49,393 nucleotides of DNA from Oscillospiraceae bacterium (GCA_015068225.1 SVKX01000006.1:30561-79953); one strand, 5' to 3'. Shown: positions 1 to 9,945, counted from the stretch's first letter. The notes: generated from the sequence alone by a model not told the origin. Program-made: numbers and translations.

Positions 1-3000
1 CATAGTCATTTACGTAGTAATAGTTGCCTTCCCACTGTACCAGACCGTAGTATGCAGGCACCTTTTCGCCATTTACATAGTAGAAGTTGCCCACAAGGCC
101 ATTGAGCACTTCAGGCTCTTCCTTCTCGGGAATCACCAGCTTGCCTTCGGCATCAAATTCATAGTAGCCGCTCTCAATGGCTGTGCCATCGGCCCAGGTC
201 AGACCGTTGGTCTTGCTTACATACTTCTTCACGTCCTTGACAATGGCTGCATTATCATTCACATAATAGTAGTCACCGTTCCACTGCACCAGTCCGTAGT
301 ATGCAGGCACGCGTTCGCCTTCAATATAGAAGTGCTGACCATACAGCCCATCCAGTTCTCTCTGCCAAACGCCATTTTCGTCAAATAGGTGCCACTCAAA
401 AATACCGGAGCTCCAGCCGATTTCAATACAGTATACACCTCTTGCAACGGCACCCAAATAAATAACATAATAGGTCTTGTCTTTAATTGTATTCCAGCCG
501 TTCGGGAGGAAGCCGCCTGCCCAGTACATGACGAGCGTTCCATCCGGGCCTACCACCCACTGGCCGTCAATCAAAATACTGTCTTTAAATTCATAGGTGT
601 ATCCGTCTACAGTCAATAAACCATCCTTAAATGCTTTGAAGGTGACGGGATCAAAATAATAGTAATATGTATTACTATAATAAATGCCATCATCCGGGTC
701 GTCATCTACCAAGCCACTGGGCGCAAACTGCCAGCCGCTGACCAGCTTGCCCAGCTGTGCGTAGTACAGGTCGCCCTCATACTCAACAAGTCCCATGTAA
801 GTGGAGGAAGCCGTTTCGTCGTAAATGCCGTTCTCGCCGAACACATACACGGTGTTGTCCATAATATGCGTGCCAGTCAGGGCCATGCCGTCAACAAAGT
901 ACTTGGTGCCCTCGGCATTCCAACCGTCAGCAGCCACGATACCATTGATGTATTCCTTGCCATCCGTATAAACACCATCGAACAGCTCGCCGCAGGCGCA
1001 CTTCAGCACGCCGTCAACAACCTTGTAGGTGTGACCGGTAGCAGCCTCGGTGGTGCCCCAATCCACGACAGAGTTACAAACCTCACAGAAAGTACGACCG
1101 CTGTAACCGTTCTTGGTGCAGGTAGCGGCCAGATCGGCCACCGCATCTGCAGTATGGACATGGTAGCTGCCCTTTGCGGCATGGTACTCCTTGTCCATCG
1201 CATAATACGCTGTGTAAGCCTCGGTATCTACAGTGATGCTGTCAGAGAAGGAGGCGGCGCTGCCGTCGGTGTATGTCACCAGGCCCTGATCGACGTTGAT
1301 GCGAACCTCTCTGGGATTAATCTCGCCACTCTGCCACAGCTTGCTGGGAGTTTGTGCCGACAGACCGGGCAACGTATGGCTCAGGCTTTCCCAAACCCGA
1401 ACAGGGATGCTGGCGATCACATTACCCTCGCCCAGCTTTTCATCATTGCGGGTGAAGGAGATCCGAACATCATTTTCCGCCTTCTGAGCAGCGGTCTGAC
1501 TCCAGCTTACATCAAAACCGTCGGCCACGATCATGTGGTCCAGTTCCCAGCTGTTGATGGAGTTCAGGTTCAGCAGCATTTCCACAGACTTGATATCCGC
1601 AATGTTGTCGGCAGTCACGTTCACCCAGTAGACGGAGCCGGACAGCAGTCTGTCCAGAGTGGCATCCTGCGGCACCACATGGACGGTGGGCAGCTCCTGG
1701 GCGCCCTGCACATTGACATGGCGAACGATCTGCTTGACGTTGCCGTTCTTATCGGCGATCTCAAAGACGATTTCGTGACGGCCGTTGGGAACGGTAAAGT
1801 TGGCAGAGCTGAGAACGCCGTTGGCATAGGTCGCCTCAACCAGATTGCCATCCACATAGATCTTGGCGGAAGCCGCGTCCAGGCCCACGGACTTGGCAGC
1901 GTTGTCCACTGTTGCATCGTTGGTGCCCACGAACACATTGTCCGTCACATTGGCAGCAACGAAGAAGGAATTGTTGCCTACATTGGCAACCGCGCCGTAG
2001 TTCAGAGCGATCTGCTCGTTATCGTAACAGACAGCGCCGGAGGAGAATACGGGCAGCTCGCGATCATCCACCGCATCGGAATAGTCCACGGTGATGTCGT
2101 CAATGTAATAGGTAAAGTTGCCGTTATAGTCAGAGGCGATTTCATTAGAATCCTGGCCAAAGACACAGAATATCTTAAAGAAGAAGTTGCGCTTGAATGC
2201 ACTGTCTAGGTTGGGTTCATCATGAATGTACAGGTCGTCTGTGAGCTTAGACAGGTCGGCACGGATATAGTGCCAGCCGGACTTTTCCATGTTGTCTCCC
2301 CAGTAGGGGGTGTAGATATAGACACCGTTGTCATCGTTACCGTCAACGGTACGACGCTTGATGTTGCCGTTTGCATCGTAGTAAACGGTGTTGAAGGTGA
2401 CCTCGGTGGTCATGGCATCCTCGGGGATATACAGCCAAAATCCAACAGATTTCGCGCCCTTGATGGAGATAGGATCCGCACCCCAGGACAGGGACATGGC
2501 AATATAGCCGGCGGTGTTGGAACCCGAGCCAGGGCCCTGAGAGTAGTCAATGTGGAAAGCCAGAGCCTGATCGCCGCTGTGGACCCGACCGGTCTCACTG
2601 TTTACGATGCTGAGCTCGCCCTGTTCACCGTTATCCAGCTTGGATTCATGGGTGCGCAGAATCCAGTTATCCAGATCGGCACCGGCACATCCTTTCTCAA
2701 AGTCAAAGATCACATCAGAACCCTTGCCGAACTTCAGTGTTGCAGAGGCAGATACTGCAGAATTGTTCTTCAGTGTCACGGTCACGGTACCGGAGGTAAC
2801 GCCGGAGCCTTCTGCCGGAGCTGTGTAGGCCAGACCGTTCATTGAACCTGTACTGACAACGACATTCAGATCCGCAGCGGTATAGGCCACATCATAGGCA
2901 CCGTAAGAAGCAAGGATGCCCATATCCACGGTTTTTCCGTAGGGAATCGTAATGGTTTCTCGGCTGAAGGACAGGCTGGTAGGCACGACCACATGGATGG

Positions 3001-4138
3001 TCACATTGCCAACGACCTTGCCATTATAAACCATCTGCACTACCGCATCTCCAATCTTGCCGTTGGAGGTAAACACGCCGTCAACAACGGTGCCGAAAGA
3101 AGTATCCTCCAGCTGCCAGGAGATCTCCTCAGGAAGCTCTGCTGCACCGCCGACCGCGTCAACGCCAATGGCGCTGATAGCCACTTTGTTGCCGGGGGTG
3201 ATGTACTCATTTTGGGCGGTCAGAACAGCATGATCGAAAGTGCCGTCCGCAACAGCGGTGGAAACTACGATCAGGGAGTTGGAAACCGCACGCTCAGAGC
3301 CGTTACTGGGGTTGTTCACAACCTGCAGCTTGTCAGAGCCCTCAGGCTTGGAACAGTAAGTGGCAGATCCACCGCCGTCCAGGTGGACGGCCTCCACACA
3401 GCCCAGAGACAGCATAACCTCAGCCTGCTCCTTTATCGTCAGACCGATGGTCTTGGGCTGACGGCTGCCATCTGCTGTCATGATAATAACATTGCCATCC
3501 GCAGTAATGCCGATGGTCTGACGGGGATACTTATCCACATCGTTCAAACCAGAGACAATCTTGCCATCCTCAACCAGATGGATGTAGCCGCCAATGGCCT
3601 CAACAATACGATCTTTATGGGCAGTGTATTCGCCTTTGTTTCCGATCAGGGGCGTACCATCATCCAGAATGGCGAAGAAGGAATATGCATTACCCGCAGC
3701 ATCGCTGTTGATCTGCTTGCCTTCCATCACAAACGCGCCGGTGGGCTGTCCGGTAGTGGTGTTGTAGTAAGAACCATTGATAGCAACAACAACGTTGTAG
3801 GGGGCCGCATGATTTTTCTCAGCAGCCGCTGCCTGCTCAGTGGTCAGCTGCATGCCCCAAGAAGAGGCATCATTGTCTTTGTAATTGGCTTGAATCTGCA
3901 CCGTGTCAACGCCCATATCCACAGAGGCTACGAACATTTCCACACGGTCGCCGTTCTTGTCCAGAGCAACCACAGTGTTCTGCTTAACACCAGGAGCCAG
4001 AGTAGTCTCCTTGTCCTGAATCACAGTGATCCCCTCTGGCATGACTATTGCGGCAAAGGCAGAAGCAGGCAGAACGCCCACCACCATCACCACAGCCAGC
4101 AGCACAGATAAAAGCCGCACAAACAATTTACTTTTCAT
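1..4138 (-). CDS. Large secreted phosphodiester glycosidase (NAGPA family) with C-terminal repeats, 3' partial
   Basis: The frame is open from an ATG at 4138 to the left edge: 1379 codons with no stop, so the C-terminus is missing. Residues 1-29 are a signal peptide (KSKLF basic start, hydrophobic core, ASAFA cleavage). The next ~240 residues are a NAGPA-type phosphodiester glycosidase domain; its signature HLDGGGSAT begins at H252. Bacterial Ig-like stretches follow, then a carbohydrate-binding-like module (about 475-690), more beta-rich modules, a Cys-rich TCTKNGYSG..FCEVC motif near 1005, and from about 1060 aromatic repeats resembling cell-wall or glucan-binding repeats (GLVQWNGDYYYVND). 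The family cleaves sugar-1-phosphodiester bonds. Lying last in the polysaccharide locus, it may trim or anchor the secreted polymer (inference). A strong AAAGGAG lies 8 bases before the ATG. Substrate and exact domain borders are uncertain. Confidence 0.9.
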   Translation of the reverse strand, partial: MKSKLFVRLLSVLLAVVMVVGVLPASAFAAIVMPEGITVIQDKETTLAPGVKQNTVVALDKNGDRVEMFVASVDMGVDTVQIQANYKDNDASSWGMQLTTEQAAAAEKNHAAPYNVVVAINGSYYNTTTGQPTGAFVMEGKQINSDAAGNAYSFFAILDDGTPLIGNKGEYTAHKDRIVEAIGGYIHLVEDGKIVSGLNDVDKYPRQTIGITADGNVIIMTADGSRQPKTIGLTIKEQAEVMLSLGCVEAVHLDGGGSATYCSKPEGSDKLQVVNNPSNGSERAVSNSLIVVSTAVADGTFDHAVLTAQNEYITPGNKVAISAIGVDAVGGAAELPEEISWQLEDTSFGTVVDGVFTSNGKIGDAVVQMVYNGKVVGNVTIHVVVPTSLSFSRETITIPYGKTVDMGILASYGAYDVAYTAADLNVVVSTGSMNGLAYTAPAEGSGVTSGTVTVTLKNNSAVSASATLKFGKGSDVIFDFEKGCAGADLDNWILRTHESKLDNGEQGELSIVNSETGRVHSGDQALAFHIDYSQGPGSGSNTAGYIAMSLSWGADPISIKGAKSVGFWLYIPEDAMTTEVTFNTVYYDANGNIKRRTVDGNDDNGVYIYTPYWGDNMEKSGWHYIRADLSKLTDDLYIHDEPNLDSAFKRNFFFKIFCVFGQDSNEIASDYNGNFTYYIDDITVDYSDAVDDRELPVFSSGAVCYDNEQIALNYGAVANVGNNSFFVAANVTDNVFVGTNDATVDNAAKSVGLDAASAKIYVDGNLVEATYANGVLSSANFTVPNGRHEIVFEIADKNGNVKQIVRHVNVQGAQELPTVHVVPQDATLDRLLSGSVYWVNVTADNIADIKSVEMLLNLNSINSWELDHMIVADGFDVSWSQTAAQKAENDVRISFTRNDEKLGEGNVIASIPVRVWESLSHTLPGLSAQTPSKLWQSGEINPREVRINVDQGLVTYTDGSAASFSDSITVDTEAYTAYYAMDKEYHAAKGSYHVHTADAVADLAATCTKNGYSGRTFCEVCNSVVDWGTTEAATGHTYKVVDGVLKCACGELFDGVYTDGKEYINGIVAADGWNAEGTKYFVDGMALTGTHIMDNTVYVFGENGIYDETASSTYMGLVEYEGDLYYAQLGKLVSGWQFAPSGLVDDDPDDGIYYSNTYYYYFDPVTFKAFKDGLLTVDGYTYEFKDSILIDGQWVVGPDGTLVMYWAGGFLPNGWNTIKDKTYYVIYLGAVARGVYCIEIGWSSGIFEWHLFDENGVWQRELDGLYGQHFYIEGERVPAYYGLVQWNGDYYYVNDNAAIVKDVKKYVSKTNGLTWADGTAIESGYYEFDAEGKLVIPEKEEPEVLNGLVGNFYYVNGEKVPAYYGLVQWEGNYYYVNDY
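2..309 (-). repeat. 83-residue C-terminal repeats of the surface protein
   Basis: Two copies of a unit encoding a VPAYYGLVQW.G.YYYVND block are offset by exactly 249 bp (the shared GTATGCAGGCA ends at 60 and 309), that is 83 residues. Degenerate versions occur further upstream in the gene (GLVEYEGDLYYA). More copies probably follow outside the window. Confidence 0.75.
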
Positions 4139-4220
4139 GATATACGCTCCTTTTGCTAGAATATATTATTCCTTTGCCCTAATTGGGTTTACCAGAGCAA
4201 AGAAGAATAACCAAAATGAT

Positions 4221-5294
4221 TTACTGCCAGAAAAATGTATAGGGGTAAATCCTCAAAATGTTTTCGCTTGTGTATGCCCGCAGGAAGAAATACGCCGCAA
4301 AAATCAGGGTCATAACAATAACCGAAATATTGACCAAAGATTTCATACCTGCTTTGCTTCGGTTGGCAATCTTCGGTATCAGGATGGGAATAAACGGGAG
4401 GAAATAATAATTCATACGCATGGCAATGCTGTGCACCGGGGCGAAACACTGAATTGTAATAGCCAAAAGCAAAATGTTTCGGTACCCCAGCACCTCTTTT
4501 TCCAGCTTGCTCTCATCCGCAATGACAAACGCATATACAGCAAACAAAACCAGCAGCAGCAGGACCGTGGTTGCGCCGGTGCTTTCTACCGTACCGTCCT
4601 CTCCCCACAGCAGCAACAAGACATTAAATATTGGTTTATTAAAGATGTATACCAAAAGCATCAGCGGCACGACTGCATAAAGCCATTTGGTGGTTATTCG
4701 CAGGTGGTACATGGGATAAATTGCCAATATCACAAACGAAGACCGGTGGAACAGCGTAGCGACCAATACCAACAACAAAAACTTTATCCACTTTTTTTCC
4801 CTTGTGAGTTTCCAGGCAGAAAACACGAAAGCCATAGCCAATGCCTGGCGAATGCCTGAAAAATACATGGAAAACGGTGCTATCGTAGCAAACAGCACAA
4901 TCGTGAGCACAGGCAGCTCGGTTTCCTTCCTGTAGAACCGGTAAAGCGGAATCACGGTTATCGCAGCCGTTACCAACAGAAAAAGCTGTTCGTTCTTCGT
5001 AATGAAATAAATAAGTTTTGAGAGCGCTGTAAATCCCGGTTCTACACTTGTGGTGGATATGGCGCTGCCCCAGCTTTTTTGGCCGATCTGCTCAAACAGT
5101 CTAAGGTATGCTGTTGTGTCTGCGCCGCAGGCTTCATCCCTTAGCATCAGCAGTGCCAAAAAAATTCCGAAAAAAACCGTGATCTCTGTATTGCGCTTAT
5201 TCTGTACGGGGCCTTCTCCGATACGAACAACACCTTTCGTCCGCACCGCTGCCACAGCCATGGGCAGTAGTATTAATATAAAATATGGGAGCAT
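4221..5294 (-). CDS. EpsG-family polysaccharide polymerase-like membrane protein
   Basis: This 357-residue, very hydrophobic protein has about ten predicted membrane segments beginning at residue 2. The EpsG-like traits are DTTAYLRLFEQIG after the second helix and the GIRQALAMAFVFSA segment (residues ~140-155). EpsG proteins are thought to polymerise repeat units at the outer face of the membrane, comparable to Wzy. The gene is 19 bp downstream of the glycosyltransferase 2 gene and 82 bp upstream of the secreted glycosidase, all minus strand, so it is the likely polymerase of this locus. Assignment to EpsG rather than another O-antigen ligase/polymerase family rests on overall character. Confidence 0.85.
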   Translation of the reverse strand: MLPYFILILLPMAVAAVRTKGVVRIGEGPVQNKRNTEITVFFGIFLALLMLRDEACGADTTAYLRLFEQIGQKSWGSAISTTSVEPGFTALSKLIYFITKNEQLFLLVTAAITVIPLYRFYRKETELPVLTIVLFATIAPFSMYFSGIRQALAMAFVFSAWKLTREKKWIKFLLLVLVATLFHRSSFVILAIYPMYHLRITTKWLYAVVPLMLLVYIFNKPIFNVLLLLWGEDGTVESTGATTVLLLLVLFAVYAFVIADESKLEKEVLGYRNILLLAITIQCFAPVHSIAMRMNYYFLPFIPILIPKIANRSKAGMKSLVNISVIVMTLIFAAYFFLRAYTSENILRIYPYTFFWQ

Positions 5295-5313
5295 ATCTCT
5301 CTCCCCTTTCTGG

Positions 5314-6279
5314 TCATTGGGTCTTTACTCTCTTAAAAACTCTATAATATACCTTGCGAATAAGCGGACGCAGCCTGCCATATATCAGCAAAGTCCGCAG
5401 CTGCAGGTTCTGTCCGGCTGCGAACAGTTTTTTCTGTTTTGCCGCGAGCATGCAATCCTTAACCACTGTCGTATTCAGGTATACGGCATTGTTTTTTGCG
5501 TAATAAAACAGAAGGTTGCGATCTCCATCGCTGGCATCACACAGAGCCGGGATCACCAGATCGCCAATCGCCTTGCTGTCGCTATAGTACAGCGCCTTTC
5601 CGGTCTGGGTAAGCTGCTTATCATGGACGCGGCAATAAACATCCGCCTGATCACTGTATACCAGCCAATAGCCCCCCAGAAAAATCCGGATCCACATCAG
5701 CATATCCTGACTGTATCGAAGTCCTTCATGAAAACCGCCGCATTCGTCAAATACGGCTTTGGGTATCAGAAAAGCACAGCCATTGTAGCACCCCTGCCTA
5801 AACAGGGAAATTAGCGCCTCCTGCCAGTTCAGCACACAGCTTTTTTGAAACCGGAGCGCACTTCGGGCATCGCCCAAAAGCGCGGAATTCTTATCGATCT
5901 GCTTGTGTCCGCACAATGCCACCGCCCGGAGATCCTTCGACTCAAGGAGCATCTTCACCTGATTGGCAACCTTGTTAGGGGCATAGACATCATCATGGGA
6001 AAGCCACGAAAAGTATTCTCCCTTCATGTGGCGGATTCCCTCATTCAAAGCGGAGGACACGCCGCCATTTGGCTTGCTAATATACCGGATCCTATCTCCA
6101 TAGGATAATGCAATACGCTCCGTTGCGCCATCATCTCTGGAGCCGTCGTTCACTACAAGGACCTCCAGGTTGGAATACGTCTGATTTAACGCACTATCGA
6201 TAGCCTCTTCCATATATTCACTGCCGTTATAAACAGGAATAATGATGGATACCAGCGGAAGTTCTTTGTTCTCGCCCAA
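5314..6279 (-). CDS. Family 2 glycosyltransferase
   Basis: A GT-A type transferase with LVSIIIPVYNG at the N-terminus, VVNDGSRDDG in the nucleotide-binding region and SHDD as the DxD-like metal site. I choose the TTG at 6279 (321 residues, starting MGENKELPLVS): an AGGAG sits 9 bases upstream and this start avoids the overlap with the preceding gene that the longest frame (from 6429) would need. The family transfers a sugar from a nucleotide sugar to a lipid-linked acceptor at the cytoplasmic face. It lies 20 bp after the family 4 transferase. Donor and acceptor cannot be read from sequence. Confidence 0.9.
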   Translation of the reverse strand: MGENKELPLVSIIIPVYNGSEYMEEAIDSALNQTYSNLEVLVVNDGSRDDGATERIALSYGDRIRYISKPNGGVSSALNEGIRHMKGEYFSWLSHDDVYAPNKVANQVKMLLESKDLRAVALCGHKQIDKNSALLGDARSALRFQKSCVLNWQEALISLFRQGCYNGCAFLIPKAVFDECGGFHEGLRYSQDMLMWIRIFLGGYWLVYSDQADVYCRVHDKQLTQTGKALYYSDSKAIGDLVIPALCDASDGDRNLLFYYAKNNAVYLNTTVVKDCMLAAKQKKLFAAGQNLQLRTLLIYGRLRPLIRKVYYRVFKRVKTQ

Positions 6280-6299
6280 CGGGTTCACTCCTTTTCTGC

Positions 6300-7442
6300 T
6301 TACCTGTCTGCCCCAAAGTAGATTTTCCTTAATTCTTCCTGCACCACCGGGACGGTATAGCACATGGCCAATGCAAGTCCCTGCCTGCCCATTTGGTCTG
6401 CCAGATCGGGCTGGGCAAACAGTGCGCACAGTCGCTGCGCCATTGCATCCACATCATCTGCTTGCAACAGATAACCTGTTTCACCGTCTCGCACCAGCTC
6501 ATCATGCCCCCGGTTGTGGGTTGCCACCACCGGATTCCGGCTGAGCATTGCCTCAATAATATTCAGCGGCAAGCCCTCCCGCCGGCTGCAGGAGAGGGCA
6601 ATCTCCGCAATTTGCTGATATTCCTCAAGGTTTGTGCAATATCCAAGAAATACAACATGTTTCTCCAGGCCGCGGCTGCGTACCAGCGCCTCCAGCGTTT
6701 CCTTTTGAGGGCCATTGCCTGCCAGAAGGAGTCTGGCATTGGGAAACTGCTGAATCACCTGCTCCATAGCAGAAACAGCCATCTGCTGATTTTTATTCGG
6801 GAGCAGCTCGCCAACACACAGAATCAGCCGTTCGCCCGGACTGAAGCCCAGCTTTTCCCGAAGCAGACCTTGCTGCTCAGGCGTCACCGGGCAGTATCGC
6901 TCAGCGGATACCCCCACACCATGAATTCCGAAAACCGGGCAATTAAATTTTTCCCGGGCCAATGCATAGTCCTCCGCATTGATGGTAATCAGGGCGTCTG
7001 TCCACCGCGCCGCAAAACGTTCGATGGGATAATAGATTATCCAGTTTTTTCGAGGTGCACCTTTGTAAAAGTGAAATCCGTGGGCAGTATACAGAACTCG
7101 CGTCCCCTGACTGCGACATTTTCTGGCTGCAATGCGCGTCAACATACCGCCCACAGGCGTATTGCTGTGGATATAGTCGTAGTGGTTTTCATCAATGATC
7201 TTTTTCAGCTTCCGATAGGCCTTAAGGTTCTTGGCGCTAAACGGCGACCGCTGGAAAGGAACATCAAAGACCCGGTCTGCAAAATCCAGCTTCAGGCCGT
7301 TCTTTTCCTCCAGGTTGTTCCGGGCCGCCACATGGATCTCAACTTCCCCCTGCTCCCGCAGCATCTCAACCAATGGCTTATGAAATTGGCAGATATGGCT
7401 TTGAACCGTAGCCGTTATCAAAATCTTTTTCAAAAAACTCAA
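6300..7442 (-). CDS. Family 4 glycosyltransferase
   Basis: A 380-residue GT-B enzyme. The N-terminal half begins KKILITATVQSH and has a YIHSNTPVGGMLTR acceptor-side motif; the C-terminal half has LILCVGELLPNKNQ and the retaining-GT signature REGLPLNIIEAM (E-x7-E). It most resembles EpsD/CapJ-type transferases of polysaccharide loci. The first four bases overlap the stop of the dehydrogenase gene upstream (ATGA), indicating translational coupling. It would add a sugar to the undecaprenyl-linked repeat unit; the sugar is unknown. Confidence 0.92.
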   Translation of the reverse strand: MSFLKKILITATVQSHICQFHKPLVEMLREQGEVEIHVAARNNLEEKNGLKLDFADRVFDVPFQRSPFSAKNLKAYRKLKKIIDENHYDYIHSNTPVGGMLTRIAARKCRSQGTRVLYTAHGFHFYKGAPRKNWIIYYPIERFAARWTDALITINAEDYALAREKFNCPVFGIHGVGVSAERYCPVTPEQQGLLREKLGFSPGERLILCVGELLPNKNQQMAVSAMEQVIQQFPNARLLLAGNGPQKETLEALVRSRGLEKHVVFLGYCTNLEEYQQIAEIALSCSRREGLPLNIIEAMLSRNPVVATHNRGHDELVRDGETGYLLQADDVDAMAQRLCALFAQPDLADQMGRQGLALAMCYTVPVVQEELRKIYFGADR

Positions 7443-8335
7443 CCCATTTTCAAATTATTTTCAACGACCCGCCACAGTCTGTCCTGACTGTTGTCCCCTA
7501 TAAAACTGTTGTGGGGTGTTATAATCACATTTTCCATTTGCCACAAGGGGCTATCCGGACACAGCGGTTCTTCTTCAAACACATCCAGCACCGCGCCACC
7601 CAGCCTGTTTTCAAGGGCATCGATCATGGCCTGCGTATCCACCACAGGCCCTCTGGCGATATTGACCAGAACCGCACCGGGTTTCATCAAGGCGAAATGG
7701 GCGGCATTCATCAGGTGCTCCGTTTCCGGTGCCAGCGGCACTGCCAGAATGACCACATCCGCCTGAGGCAGCACTTCCTCAAGATGCTCCAAAAGGACAA
7801 TTTTTTCAAAATAAGAGAGGGTCTTGGGCCGGATGTTTACACCCACCACCCGGCAATCAAAGGCAGAAAACCGTTTTGCGCATTCCTTGCCCACATCGCC
7901 GCAGCCAACAATGCAAACTGTCTTACCTGACAATTCCAACAGCGTTCGATGCTTTTCCCACCGGCAATCCGCCTGGTTGGTGGCGAAAAATCGGCTTTGC
8001 TTGTAAAGCTGCAGCACGCCGCAGACCGCCATCTCTGCCATCGGGACACTGTAAACGCCCCGCGCATTATGGATTTGAATGCCCTTCCGCCGGATATATG
8101 CCATTGGCACCCGGTCGAATCCCGCGCTGGTGAGTTGAATGTATTTTAGAGATGTAAACCTCTCTATGGCATGGTGTACAAAAAGACCATTACAGATCAC
8201 ACCCTCCACCGCATCATACGCCAGCGGCAAAGCATCCTGTTCATTCTGCAAAAACCAAACTTGATGCCCTGCATCCCGCAAAACATCCATTTGCCCTGCG
8301 TGCAGGTGAGCTGCCCCTGTGACTAATAAATTCAT
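7439..8335 (-). CDS. D-isomer-specific 2-hydroxyacid dehydrogenase
   Basis: 298 residues. The NAD-binding motif VGCGDVGKECAKR lies at about 140, the substrate Arg in NIARGPVVD, the Glu in DVFEEEPL and the catalytic His in IITPHNSF. These are the Arg/Glu/His triad of the D-2-hydroxyacid dehydrogenase family, which interconverts 2-keto acids and D-2-hydroxy acids with NAD(P)H. The catalytic-domain N-terminus is rather short (family usually 310-330). Its place between an aldolase and a glycosyltransferase suggests it makes or consumes an acidic building block or substituent for the polysaccharide, a role not readable from sequence. Confidence 0.9.
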   Translation of the reverse strand: MNLLVTGAAHLHAGQMDVLRDAGHQVWFLQNEQDALPLAYDAVEGVICNGLFVHHAIERFTSLKYIQLTSAGFDRVPMAYIRRKGIQIHNARGVYSVPMAEMAVCGVLQLYKQSRFFATNQADCRWEKHRTLLELSGKTVCIVGCGDVGKECAKRFSAFDCRVVGVNIRPKTLSYFEKIVLLEHLEEVLPQADVVILAVPLAPETEHLMNAAHFALMKPGAVLVNIARGPVVDTQAMIDALENRLGGAVLDVFEEEPLCPDSPLWQMENVIITPHNSFIGDNSQDRLWRVVENNLKMG

Positions 8336-8454
8336 ACCCTTGCCCCTTTAGCGCGTCCTATTACTCGTTCACCCAGTTTTCGGGTTCCCTAAACGGTATT
8401 AACATGATAACAGGACTTATCATATGCAAGCAGAAACCCGATACGGCAAAAAGA

Positions 8455-9294
8455 TCACACTGCACCACTTCCTACAATTTGCCTCACAATTTCGGAAACC
8501 CGTTCCCGGTTGGCTTCAAGCATTTCCGGACATCTGGAACATTCATCCTCAAATTTCCGTATGTCGCCGACTCCTCGTGTGAAAATTTGCCGAATCTGTT
8601 CTATATCGTCAATTTTTGCCAGATTACAGAAGCTTCTGGAAAGAATAACACCGTTTGATCCCAGACGGTAGTGCTCCATAATAATGTGCTCTGCAGAAAG
8701 CAAGCCCTTGCCGAGGGATGCTACGCCTCCAAAGCCGAAGGGAATTCCCTTTTGGCGAAACTTTTTCGCCAGCATATCAACCGTTCCGTCAGCCAAAGGC
8801 TCGAACAAGAACCGCATACCATATCCTAAGCTCAAGTCATTCAGGCCGATATGGATTTCATCAATTCCCGGAACTTCAAGGATCTCATCCAGGACAGAAA
8901 CAGCCTCCGGTGTTTCTAACAGCAGCATCGTCTTGGCCCTGCCGTTAACAGCAGCAAGGAATCTATGTACCTCTTTCAATGTTTTAAAATACGGCAGCAT
9001 AATCACATCTGCACCGCTTTTTATAATTTCGTTGATTTCTTCCTCCGAGGAATCGTATTCCTCTGTTTCATCATGGATGGGGTTGCAGCGTACTAGAAGC
9101 TCTGCGCGCTTAATCGCTTCTCTAATCCGGACAATATCTTCTATGGTGTGATGCAACTGAACTGTGTTCATCCCTTTTTGACGCAGTTCTTTCCCTATGT
9201 ACTCCATGTCTATGAAGATTCTGTCAACACCAGCTGCCTCTGCAATTTCTGCAACATCCGGTCTATTTGTAATATACATTAATTTTAAAGACAT
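8455..9294 (-). CDS. HpcH/HpaI-family aldolase/citrate lyase-like protein
   Basis: 279 residues with the HpcH/HpaI TIM-barrel pattern: FIDMEYIGKELRQKG near the N-terminus, VRCNP, the SGADVIMLPYF strand, LLLETPEAV (metal-binding Glu) and EIHIGLNDLSLGYG (metal-binding Asp). The family uses a divalent metal to join or split pyruvate-like enolates and aldehydes. It is the only plausible carbon-carbon lyase in the locus and stands next to the hydroxyacid dehydrogenase, so the two may act in one side branch. The 119-bp gap to the dehydrogenase (8336-8454) shows no gene or clear signal. Confidence 0.85.
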   Translation of the reverse strand: MSLKLMYITNRPDVAEIAEAAGVDRIFIDMEYIGKELRQKGMNTVQLHHTIEDIVRIREAIKRAELLVRCNPIHDETEEYDSSEEEINEIIKSGADVIMLPYFKTLKEVHRFLAAVNGRAKTMLLLETPEAVSVLDEILEVPGIDEIHIGLNDLSLGYGMRFLFEPLADGTVDMLAKKFRQKGIPFGFGGVASLGKGLLSAEHIIMEHYRLGSNGVILSRSFCNLAKIDDIEQIRQIFTRGVGDIRKFEDECSRCPEMLEANRERVSEIVRQIVGSGAV

Positions 9295-9303
9295 ATATTC
9301 TCC

Positions 9304-9945
9304 TTATCTAACCGGATTCTCCTCATTATGAGTTTCCTTATTATATGTAACGGTAGCGCCTGTGTTTTCATTGTCCGCATTGGTAAAAACTTTTGCAACA
9401 GTCTTAAGTAAGATCTTTACATCCAGCAGGAAGGTTACATTGTCAACATACCAGGTATTCAAACGGATCCGCTCGTGCCATTCCAGACACTTTCTGCCAT
9501 GTATCTGTGCCCAACCCGTTATGCCGGGACGGACATCAAACATTCTGCGCTGCTCCTGTGTATATTGCTCCAATGGCCAGGGATGATATGTAAGGGGTGG
9601 GCGCGGGCCGATAAAGCTCATATCGCCCCTGAGAATGTTAATAAACTGGGGAAGCTCGTCAATGCTGGTGGCACGGATAATTCTACCAATCCCCGTGACC
9701 CTTGGGTCGCCCTTACCGGAGTACACACCGCTGCCGGTATGCTCCGAATCCATTCTCATGCTTCTGAACTTATATATTTTAAAAATTTTTCCCCCTAGGC
9801 CCAGCCGCTCCTGTTTAAAAAGCGCCGGCCCCGGCGATGTGCATTTAATCAGCACTGCAACGATCAGCATTGGAATACAAAGCAGTATCAGTCCAAATAA
9901 GGCAAGAATAACGTCCAATATCCGCTTTCCACATTTCTTGTACAT
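9304..9945 (-). CDS. Priming sugar-phosphate transferase (undecaprenyl-phosphate sugar-1-P transferase)
   Basis: A short, monotopic phosphoglycosyl transferase: KRILDVILALFGLILLCIP forms the single re-entrant membrane helix, followed by FKQERLG, YKFRSM and the catalytic Asp-Glu in SIDELPQ, then FIGPRPPL. It moves a sugar-1-phosphate from a UDP-sugar to undecaprenyl phosphate to start repeat-unit assembly. I choose the ATG at 9945 (213 residues) because AAGGTGG stands 5 bases before it; an in-frame GTG at 9954 lies within that site. Given capEFG next door the sugar could be an N-acetyl-fucosamine type, but this is inference. Confidence 0.92.
   Translation of the reverse strand: MYKKCGKRILDVILALFGLILLCIPMLIVAVLIKCTSPGPALFKQERLGLGGKIFKIYKFRSMRMDSEHTGSGVYSGKGDPRVTGIGRIIRATSIDELPQFINILRGDMSFIGPRPPLTYHPWPLEQYTQEQRRMFDVRPGITGWAQIHGRKCLEWHERIRLNTWYVDNVTFLLDVKILLKTVAKVFTNADNENTGATVTYNKETHNEENPVR

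Noticed and set aside
866..4111. Plus-strand frames of 447, 207 and 372 codons over the surface protein gene
   Set aside because: They are shadows of the 1379-codon minus-strand frame, which has a signal peptide, SD and conserved domains but has no stop inside the window.
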